A stretch of 13,123 nt of DNA, taken from assembly GCA_964601355.1 (NCBI GenBank), contig CAZRNB010000086.1, positions 1 through 13,123 on the forward strand, read 5' to 3'. The notes below the pieces were generated by a model. It did not search any database, was not told the origin of the DNA, and saw nothing but the letters and a program-made list of their open reading frames with translations. The DNA comes from CAZRNB01 sp964601355 (GTDB taxonomy: Bacteria > Planctomycetota > Phycisphaerae > Sedimentisphaerales > Anaerobacaceae). Positions 7,838 to 13,123 of the stretch are shown piece after piece (the first letter of the stretch is position 1; each line of letters starts with the position of its first letter). Made by a program: the position numbers and the translations under genes.

Positions 7838-8089
7838 ATGAGGCAATATATGAAATCGGATTCTACTCTGCAAAGCGGCGCTTCGCTGCGAAGAACGAGT
7901 GAAAAATGCGGAGGATGCAAATACTTTGTACGGATAAAGCAGGATAAAAACGCAGGCGAATGCCACAGACATGCTCCCAGGCCAAGCCCGCGTCCCAAAA
8001 TGCAGATAGAAGGCAAAGACCTCTGGGCGGACATACAATGGCCGAATGTCGGCGCAAATGCCTGGTGCGGCGAATTTGAGAAGAAATGA
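7838..8089 (+). CDS. Small four-cysteine protein, probable metal-binding
   Basis: An 83-residue soluble protein with the pattern CGGC (C24, C27), GECHRH (C42, H43, H45) and WCGEF (C77). The cysteine spacing and the closing W-C-G-E-F resemble small uncharacterised proteins of environmental bacteria that probably bind zinc or an iron-sulfur centre; this comparison is from memory and the function is unknown. Two starts are possible: ATG 7838 with AAGGA eleven bases upstream, or ATG 7850 with GAGG six bases upstream, giving 79 residues. All cysteines are in both. It follows the GH2 gene by 69 bases in the same direction and may be on the same transcript. Confidence 0.65.
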   Translation: MRQYMKSDSTLQSGASLRRTSEKCGGCKYFVRIKQDKNAGECHRHAPRPSPRPKMQIEGKDLWADIQWPNVGANAWCGEFEKK

Positions 8090-8136
8090 GCGAATGAGTA
8101 TCCCTCGCAAAACACCTGAAAAATCCCGCGTTAAAT

Positions 8137-8210
8137 CTGTCCTGAGCAAAGTTGGAGGGTCGCGAAGCTAAACCTGCAGCTCCAAAATCCTTCGACACCG
8201 CTGGGGACAG
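8137..8210. repeat. Degenerate inverted repeat (CTGTCC...AAGG type)
   Basis: CTGTCCTGAGCAAAGTTGGAGG (8137-8158, shown in two parts: CTGTCCTGAGC, AAAGTTGGAGG) pairs with 8189-8210 at 15 of 22 positions, with a 30-base loop. The phrase resembles CTGAGC-AAGTC-AAGG repeats that recur in many environmental genomes, here decayed. The 8090-8333 stretch otherwise holds nothing I can support; a 25-codon ATG frame at 8094 has no recognisable features. Confidence 0.4.
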
Positions 8211-8333
8211 GTTTCGGCTCGCTCAAAAGAACTTTTGACTCTTAAATACAGAGCAAACTAAAATCACACTTTATCGATTGCAGGCGCCAATCAGCTTATT
8301 ATCGCAGAGGAAAATACACCTTCTTCAGAAATG

Positions 8334-8357
8334 AAAAAATAATGCCCATTATTTTTT
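8334..8357. terminator. Possible bidirectional A/T-rich terminator hairpin
   Basis: Arms 8334-8344 and 8347-8357 (AAAAAATAATG and CATTATTTTTT) are perfect complements with a very tight turn. It lies between two convergent transcripts and overlaps the thiE stop codon. The stem has little GC and its T run is inside the stem, so termination strength is uncertain. Confidence 0.45.
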
Positions 8358-9398
8358 AAAAGCAGCGATTTTCTCTTTTAGCAACCTACACGCCGCCGTT
8401 GGGTCATTGGCCTGCATCACCGCGGAGCAGACCGCAATCGCTCCGGCACCGGCTTCTAAAACCTTTTCGACATTGTCCGCCGTTATGCCGCCGATGGCGA
8501 CATTGGCAATGCCGGTGCCGGCAAGCTGTCTTGTTGCCTGCCTGACATAGTCCAATCCCACGGCTTCTGCGGCTGGCTTTGTCACCGTGGGAAAAACAGG
8601 CCCAAGGCTCACATACGTCGGCAACGAGCCGCAAGCTGCGTACAGTTGCTTGAGCGAATGTGTGCTTTTGCCGATAATCATTGGAGTCAATTGCAGCCGG
8701 CGAACCTGCTCAACCGGCAAGTCATTCTGGCCGAGGTGCACGCCGTCAGCACCGGTTGCAATAGCTATATCAACCCGGTCGTTTATAATACTGAAGACAC
8801 CGCCTTCCGTGCAAACTTTTACAAATTCAACGGCGACTGCAAATAAACTGTCGTCGTTTATATTCTTTGCGCGAAGCTGGATACAGTCAGCGCCGCCGGC
8901 CACACATCGCTGAGTTAACCAAATAATTTCCGCCGGCAGGGGGCTGCTGATTATAACGTATAGCCCGGCTTGCTTGAACTTCTCAGCCGCCTCACTAAAA
9001 AGAACAATATCCTTCTCAAGTGCGTAAGCACTGAATCGTAATTGCTCTATCGTCTCAGCAATTGTCTTATCCTGTAACTGTGTCATCTCAGATAGCGTTC
9101 GCAGCGCCTCGGTTAAACGCTTACAGCCGGCAGTAAAACAATCCTTGAGGTCGCTGCGTTCAAGCTGATTTTCCACGGTTTTACCAACGCCGACGTCGCC
9201 GGCGGTGTCTCTGCTCGACAGAAGCAGCCCGGCATCGAATCTACCTAAGCAGGCAGATATTTCGTGCCGAAGCCGTTTCGCGCGTTCGGTTAGCACAGAC
9301 GAGTTCAAAGCGAATCTGCAGAACTCTTCAATCACACGAGCAGCCTCACGCGCTCGATTAAAATTTGCATCGATAATTCTATAAACCGCTTTTTCCAT
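8349..9398 (-). CDS. thiE: Thiamine-phosphate synthase with N-terminal extension
   Basis: It joins 4-amino-2-methyl-5-hydroxymethylpyrimidine diphosphate and the thiazole phosphate to make thiamine phosphate, the penultimate step to TPP, in the cytoplasm. The 349-residue protein has the ThiE barrel in its second half: GADCIQLRAKN (169-179), NDRVDIAIATGADGVHLGQ (206-224), IIGKSTHS (241-248), YVSLGPVFPT (262-271) and IGGITADNV (302-310) with the phosphate-binding AGAGAIAV. Residues 1-140 (YRIIDANFNRAREAARVIEE, then RDTAGDVG) form the extra domain known from cyanobacterial and planctomycete ThiE proteins, whose role is unclear. ATG 9398 is chosen because the conserved domain starts immediately after it; TTG 9419 is possible. 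Neither has a clear ribosome site. It lies 30 bases after the M16 gene and is probably translated from that transcript. No TPP riboswitch is visible. Confidence 0.95.
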   Translation of the reverse strand: MEKAVYRIIDANFNRAREAARVIEEFCRFALNSSVLTERAKRLRHEISACLGRFDAGLLLSSRDTAGDVGVGKTVENQLERSDLKDCFTAGCKRLTEALRTLSEMTQLQDKTIAETIEQLRFSAYALEKDIVLFSEAAEKFKQAGLYVIISSPLPAEIIWLTQRCVAGGADCIQLRAKNINDDSLFAVAVEFVKVCTEGGVFSIINDRVDIAIATGADGVHLGQNDLPVEQVRRLQLTPMIIGKSTHSLKQLYAACGSLPTYVSLGPVFPTVTKPAAEAVGLDYVRQATRQLAGTGIANVAIGGITADNVEKVLEAGAGAIAVCSAVMQANDPTAACRLLKEKIAAFKK

Positions 9399-9428
9399 AA
9401 TGAGATTAGCGATATTCAATATAAGTCA

Positions 9429-10985
9429 TTATTTTTGTGGTATCGGAATCGTAATGTCAATTTCACGCACCGGCCCAAGCACCGACAGCGGCTCATCAAA
9501 ATCCTGTGGCCGACCAACAGCCAAAATCTGAATTTTATTCGGCTGAAGGTGATTATGGGCAACACGCAAAACGTCAGCCTTTGTTATTTTTTCGACATTC
9601 TCCTTTGTCTTCTGCAAAAAATCAGTTGGATAACCAAAGTACTCGTAAGTCACCAGCCGACCAATAATTTCGCCCTTTGAATCAAAGTTAAACACAAACG
9701 AATTCAGGAAGCTATCTTTGGCTATGGCTAACTCCTCGTCAGTGACCTCACCATCGGTCATCTTTTCCACCTCGCGCACCATAGCACGAATTGCGTGCAC
9801 GGTGGACTGCGACTTGGTCTGGCAGCCTACATAGAAAACTCCCGGATGATCGAAGTCGGCAGAATAGTTGCCGAAAACAGAGTAGGCAAGACCTTCGCGG
9901 GAGCGTACATTTCTGAATAGTCTGCTGGTAAGGCCGGTGCCGAGAATACGGTTCATTACAATTAACGCAAAATAGTCGGGATCGCTCATCAGGCAGCCAA
10001 TGTGCCCAAAACGAATGTTTGCCTGATTAATATCGTCTTTGCGAATCTCATTTACTGTTGAGCGGAACTCATAGCTCGCCTGCGGCACAGCCGGTGGCTG
10101 CTCGTCGGCTTTTTCCCAGCCCTTAAAGGCCTCTTCGAATTTCTTTGTCATTTCCTTAGTATCGAAATCGCCGCAAGCTGCAAGCATGACGTTGTTCGGA
10201 TAATAGAACTTCTTATGGAAGGCAACAAGGTCGTCACGGGTGATATTGTCGATGGTGGCATACTCGGTATGTCGTGCATAGACGCTTTCAGGTCCATAAA
10301 TGAGCTTAATAAACTCACGACCGGCTATTTGTGATACCTCATCGTTGCGCCGTGCTATGACGCTGCGATGCTGGACCTTGGCCAGCAAAATCTTGTCCTC
10401 GCGGAAAGCAGGGTTCATCAGCACATCCGCCAGGATCGCCAGGCCCGTGTCGATATCCTCTTTCAGCACCAACATAGAGGCTAAACCGGAATTAAGCCCG
10501 ATGCCGGTCTCCACCGACGCGGCAATCTGCTCAAGCTCCTCGTCGATCTGGTCGCCGGTTTTGCTGATGGTGCCGCCCGTGCGCATCACGGAGCCTGTAA
10601 TAGCAGCCAAACCAATCTTATCTGCAGGCTCATAAACCGAGCCGACTCTTATCCTGGCAGTGATGTTGATAAGAGGAAGCTCATGGTCCTCTAATAAAAA
10701 CAGCCGCATTCCGTTGGATAAAGTGACTCTCTCTATCCTGGGAATCTCGATGTCACCCAGCTTAGGATACTTTAACTTTTCGTAATGAGCCGTCCCGGCC
10801 TGAGCAGGCGAGGCATAAAATGGTACAATAAAGCACAATTCTAAGACCAGCAAAACCCGCCAAAAACCGATTGATGAAAACCGTTTGCTCGAAAATTTAG
10901 AATTTAGAATTGAGAGCTGAGAATTATATTTTCTTAATTCTAAATTCTTCATTCTAAATTCTAAAGAAGACTGATTTGTTCTCAT
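9429..10985 (-). CDS. M16 peptidase-like protein, catalytically inactive subunit
   Basis: A 518-residue exported M16B-family protein lacking the zinc site. Where active members have HxxEH after GLA, this one reads GLAAITGSVM, so the ligands are replaced by A128, G131 and S132. The C-terminal half keeps the substrate-binding Arg/Tyr pair in RNVRSREGLAYSVFG (R361, Y368). In heterodimeric M16 enzymes, such as mitochondrial processing peptidase, one subunit supplies zinc and the other helps bind substrate. This protein would pair with the product of the gene 21 bases upstream. The ATG at 10985 has a good ribosome site (GGGAG, seven bases before). Residues 8-31 are encoded by a palindromic repeat, and the signal peptide follows only at about 34-63 (hydrophobic FWRVLLVLELCFIVPF, cleavage near AQA). 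The long n-region may affect export. Confidence 0.9.
   Translation of the reverse strand: MRTNQSSLEFRMKNLELRKYNSQLSILNSKFSSKRFSSIGFWRVLLVLELCFIVPFYASPAQAGTAHYEKLKYPKLGDIEIPRIERVTLSNGMRLFLLEDHELPLINITARIRVGSVYEPADKIGLAAITGSVMRTGGTISKTGDQIDEELEQIAASVETGIGLNSGLASMLVLKEDIDTGLAILADVLMNPAFREDKILLAKVQHRSVIARRNDEVSQIAGREFIKLIYGPESVYARHTEYATIDNITRDDLVAFHKKFYYPNNVMLAACGDFDTKEMTKKFEEAFKGWEKADEQPPAVPQASYEFRSTVNEIRKDDINQANIRFGHIGCLMSDPDYFALIVMNRILGTGLTSRLFRNVRSREGLAYSVFGNYSADFDHPGVFYVGCQTKSQSTVHAIRAMVREVEKMTDGEVTDEELAIAKDSFLNSFVFNFDSKGEIIGRLVTYEYFGYPTDFLQKTKENVEKITKADVLRVAHNHLQPNKIQILAVGRPQDFDEPLSVLGPVREIDITIPIPQK
10896..10965. repeat. Palindromic repeat inserted in the M16 coding sequence
   Basis: Arms 10896-10925 and 10936-10965 match as inverted repeats at 25 of 30 positions around a 10-base loop, and consist of TTAGAATT/AATTCTAA phrases. 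Read on the minus strand it has no stop and encodes about residues 8-31 (LEFRMKNLELRK, then YNSQLSILNSKF). Its composition differs sharply from the rest of the gene. In the mRNA it would form a hairpin starting about 20 bases after the start codon. Confidence 0.75.
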
Positions 10986-11006
10986 TTTACTGCTCCCATT
11001 AAAGAC

Positions 11007-12536
11007 TTAGTTTTCTGTTGAGACCGTCTCAATGACACCAACTGTTCGATTCCTGCTGAGAAAATACTCTTTCGCGACGCGCTGAACGTCCTCAGCAGTG
11101 ACTTTCTCGATCTTATCGAGATATTTGAACAGATTGCGCCAGTCGCCGGTAACAACCTCGTAAAAGGTCAATTGGGCCGCAAGGCCGCTGTTTGAGTCAA
11201 GCTGGTGAATTAGACCGGCTCGGCTGCGTGTCTTTGCCTTGGCTATCTCCTGCGGCGTCACCAGCTCGGTTTTCAACCTCTCGATTTCAGCGTAGATAGC
11301 ATCTTCACATTCCTGATTAGTATGGCCTTTGGCCGGCACCGCATAAAACAAAAATAGGCCAGGATACTTGTTCCCGGGAAGGCCTTGAAATCCTGAAGCA
11401 GCAATGGCAATCTTCTTTTCCTTCACAAGGCTTTTATAGAGCCGCGATGTCCGTCCTTCGCCGATTATGTCGGTGATCGCATCAAACACAGCGTTGTCAG
11501 GATGTTTAATATTTGGTTTATGATAGCCTATCAGGACAAAGGGCTGCGAAAGGTCTTCCACGGTAACGCGGCGCTGCCCTCGCTGCGGCGGCTCTTGCGT
11601 TTCTACAGGCTCAGGCTTTGCAGCGCCGGGGATTCGGCTAAAGTATTTTTTTGCCAGCTTTTGTATCTCCCGCGGATTTACGTCGCCAACTATCGCTATG
11701 GTTAGATTGCCCGGGCCATAGTACTTTTTAAAGAAGGCCTCAGCCTCGGCGCGGGTCATAGTTTTCAGGTCACTCATGTGCCCGATTACCGGTTCGCCGT
11801 AAGGATGTGCTTTATAGGCGGCAGCAATGAATTCCTCTATGAGACGTTCCTGGGGGTCGTTTTCCATCATACGCCGTTCTTCCATAACCACGTCTTTTTC
11901 TTTATAGAATTCACGCACCACCGGATTGGCAAAGCGGTCGGATTCCAGCGACATCCAAAGCTCCACTTTATTGGAGGGCAGACTGACAATATATTGCGTG
12001 GCATCCCAGCTTGTGTAGGCATTAAATCCCGTGGCGCCGCTGCGGCTGTACACCTCTTCAAATTCATCGTGAACAAGGGAATCTTGAGCTTCTTTTTGCG
12101 ACTGCTCGAATTGCCTTTGCATCTCCTCCAGCTTGGCTTTATCGGCCTGATCGCCCTTTCTTTGCTCGGCTTTTAATGCCAGAAAAGCTTCGTCCATCTT
12201 TACCATAGCTTTGGCTTCAGCCTTGTAGTTATTAGTGCCGATGGTTTTTGTTCCCTTAAAAGCCAAATGCTCAAAAAGATGAGCCAGGCCGGTGATACCC
12301 TTGACCTCATCGACCGACCCAACGTCGGCATAAGTGTGGAACGAAACTACCGGCGCCACGTGCCGCTCTAAAACCAGAAATTTTAAACCGTTGTCCAGCG
12401 TGAATTTCGTCATTCGTCGCTCAAATTCCGACAAATCCTGGCCTTGCGCCGGCCTGGGCGTTATCGGAGCCACAGCCAAAAGCAAAACCACCGCTGCGAA
12501 GATAGCTTTACTTTGTTTCTGTGCCGCTTGTTTCAT
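11007..12536 (-). CDS. M16 family zinc peptidase, catalytic subunit
   Basis: A 509-residue exported metallopeptidase of the M16B (PqqL/processing-peptidase-like) type, expected to degrade peptides in the periplasm. A signal peptide covers about 1-32 (MKQAAQKQSK, hydrophobic stretch, cleavage near AQG-Q). The zinc and catalytic residues are in HLFEH (H86, E89, H90). The distal ligand is probably E220 in EKDVVMEERRMM. The gap from H90 to E220 is about 130 residues, not the usual 75 or so, because of a charged, probably coiled-coil insert at about 113-160. The C-terminal half has IIGEGRTSRLY, but the usual RGLAYS pair is replaced by KKIAIAAS, matching a split of labour with the downstream partner. 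The start is supported by AGGAG (12545-12549, minus strand). It is the first gene of a likely three-gene operon. Confidence 0.93.
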   Translation of the reverse strand: MKQAAQKQSKAIFAAVVLLLAVAPITPRPAQGQDLSEFERRMTKFTLDNGLKFLVLERHVAPVVSFHTYADVGSVDEVKGITGLAHLFEHLAFKGTKTIGTNNYKAEAKAMVKMDEAFLALKAEQRKGDQADKAKLEEMQRQFEQSQKEAQDSLVHDEFEEVYSRSGATGFNAYTSWDATQYIVSLPSNKVELWMSLESDRFANPVVREFYKEKDVVMEERRMMENDPQERLIEEFIAAAYKAHPYGEPVIGHMSDLKTMTRAEAEAFFKKYYGPGNLTIAIVGDVNPREIQKLAKKYFSRIPGAAKPEPVETQEPPQRGQRRVTVEDLSQPFVLIGYHKPNIKHPDNAVFDAITDIIGEGRTSRLYKSLVKEKKIAIAASGFQGLPGNKYPGLFLFYAVPAKGHTNQECEDAIYAEIERLKTELVTPQEIAKAKTRSRAGLIHQLDSNSGLAAQLTFYEVVTGDWRNLFKYLDKIEKVTAEDVQRVAKEYFLSRNRTVGVIETVSTEN

Positions 12537-12637
12537 ATCTTATACTCCTATGTTAAAAACTTCGATTTACACCCCCAAGAACCGTTAAACATAGCATCCG
12601 TTGACAATATACTATGGGTAATCCGTTGCTATTTCCA

Positions 12638-12661
12638 CCAAAAAAATGTTACTTTTTTTGG
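12638..12661. repeat. Perfect A/T palindrome
   Basis: CCAAAAAAA and TTTTTTTGG (9-bp arms) flank the loop TGTTAC. It is about 100 bases upstream of the M16 operon start codon. It could be an operator, a weak terminator or a chance product of homopolymer runs. Confidence 0.5.
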
Positions 12662-12955
12662 CTGCTCCGTCACTTTTAGATAGAAGAGACAAACGACGAG
12701 CTTACTCCGCTGTAGCGGCTGCTCAAAGGCAAGAGATGAATGTGCTTTGGGATATGCAAAATAAATGTTTGACTTGGAAAGAACCATCCTCGATCAGCAA
12801 TGAAAGATGATCGCTAATACATGCGAAAGATTATAAAGAACCGCAATCTGCCGATAACGTATAAACAATAGAAAGGTGAATAGAAAAATTAAAGCAAATA
12901 ACTGATAAGGTTTTTTTGAAACTTAGAAGGTATGTACCGTTTTTCTCCCCTCCGG

Positions 12956-13000
12956 AAAACATCGGGCAGCGGGATGTTGCCCGATGTTTTCTTTTTTGTT
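12956..13000 (+). terminator. Strong intrinsic terminator, plus strand
   Basis: A perfect 13-bp stem (AAAACATCGGGCA, 12956-12968, pairing with 12978-12990) with a 9-base loop is followed by CTTTTTTGTT. It has a GC core and a T tail on the plus strand only, the classic Rho-independent form. No protein gene precedes it for over 400 bases on that strand. Confidence 0.85.
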
Positions 13001-13001
13001 T

Positions 13002-13048
13002 AATCCCCAAGGCTTGTCCGCCATCTTTTTGGCGGATTATTGGGGATT
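13002..13048 (-). other. Nested two-part hairpin at a gene 3' end
   Basis: An outer stem AATCCCCAA/TTGGGGATT (13002-13010, 13040-13048) encloses an inner stem TCCGCCA/TGGCGGA (13017-13023, 13030-13036). It begins at the stop codon of the minus-strand right-edge gene. Neither strand has a T run directly after it, so it may protect mRNA ends or assist termination, but it is not a textbook terminator. Confidence 0.5.
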
Positions 13049-13123
13049 ATTTACTAAGCTCCCAAGCCAGTCTCGGATAATCCTGGCCTTCGAGAATCCA
13101 CCATATATCTTCGGTGCCGTTTT
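13047..13123 (-). CDS. C-terminal end of an unknown protein (partial)
   Basis: The last 24 codons of a minus-strand gene that continues beyond the window, ending in WWILEGQDYPRLAWELSK and a TAA at 13047-13049. The pattern W-x-I-x-E-G-x-x-Y-P-R-L-x-W-E is one I associate with the C-terminal part of large repeat-containing surface proteins (GLUG-type) of Phycisphaerae-like planctomycetes. That association is from memory and the fragment is too short to prove a family. The other two minus frames do not give such a sequence. Confidence 0.55.
   Translation of the reverse strand, partial: NGTEDIWWILEGQDYPRLAWELSK

Larger units (their letters stand above)
12537..13046. other. Gene-poor stretch between M16 operon and right-edge gene
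   Basis: About 510 bases with no convincing coding frame on either strand; the best short frames (for example 24 codons from 12736) lack support. It should contain the minus-strand promoter of the M16 operon, but I see no clear -35/-10 pair. It also holds the three hairpin elements listed separately and may carry a plus-strand non-coding transcript ending at the 12956 terminator. Confidence 0.5.

Noticed and set aside
8094..8171. 25-codon plus-strand frame after the four-cysteine protein
   Set aside because: It is short, has no ribosome site and runs through the degenerate inverted repeat.
7808..8198. Three overlapping minus-strand frames of 95-113 codons
   Set aside because: They are antisense to the small four-cysteine gene and its flanks, and show no motif or ribosome site.
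12601..12606. TTGACA resembling a -35 box
   Set aside because: No -10 hexamer is found at proper spacing on the plus strand (12624-12629 reads CGTTGC-like sequence).

Overview
The window looks like a piece of a Planctomycetota genome, most likely Phycisphaerae-like. This is inferred from several features together: a ThiE with the long N-terminal extension, a secreted glycoside hydrolase, a small Cys-rich protein, a right-edge C-terminus with the ending EGQDYPRLAWEL, and short palindromic spacer repeats. No rRNA, tRNA or marker gene confirms it.

Left part (1-3747), accessory. An IS701-family insertion sequence with perfect 19-bp terminal inverted repeats (53-1608) carries a DDE transposase whose conserved C-terminus lies in another frame beyond a G6A5 tract. 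Only a few bases after it comes a compact, AT-rich restriction-modification pair: a putative restriction endonuclease (1625-2551) and a beta-class, probably N4-cytosine, DNA methyltransferase (2556-3548). Overlapping the methyltransferase 3' end is a 47-codon remnant that matches the zinc-ribbon tail of B12-dependent ribonucleotide reductase (NrdJ). This suggests the R-M block sits at or in the 3' end of an old nrdJ locus.

Middle part (3748-8089), plus strand. A slipin/stomatin-type SPFH membrane protein is followed by a large secreted GH2-type glycosidase with a DUF4982-like module and a C-terminal discoidin-like domain. After it comes a small four-cysteine protein. The GH2 protein has Lys where the catalytic acid/base Glu is expected.

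Right part (8349-12536), minus strand. Three genes in one direction with 21-30 bp gaps form a likely operon: two exported M16 peptidase-like proteins and ThiE. The first M16 subunit has the zinc motif HxxEH. The second lacks it but keeps the Arg/Tyr substrate-binding pair, so they probably work as a heterodimer. A palindromic repeat is inserted in frame between the start codon and the signal peptide of the second subunit.

Right edge (12537-13123). About 500 bp without a convincing gene hold an A/T palindrome, a strong plus-strand intrinsic terminator with no obvious gene before it, and a nested hairpin. The 3' end of a minus-strand gene runs off the window.
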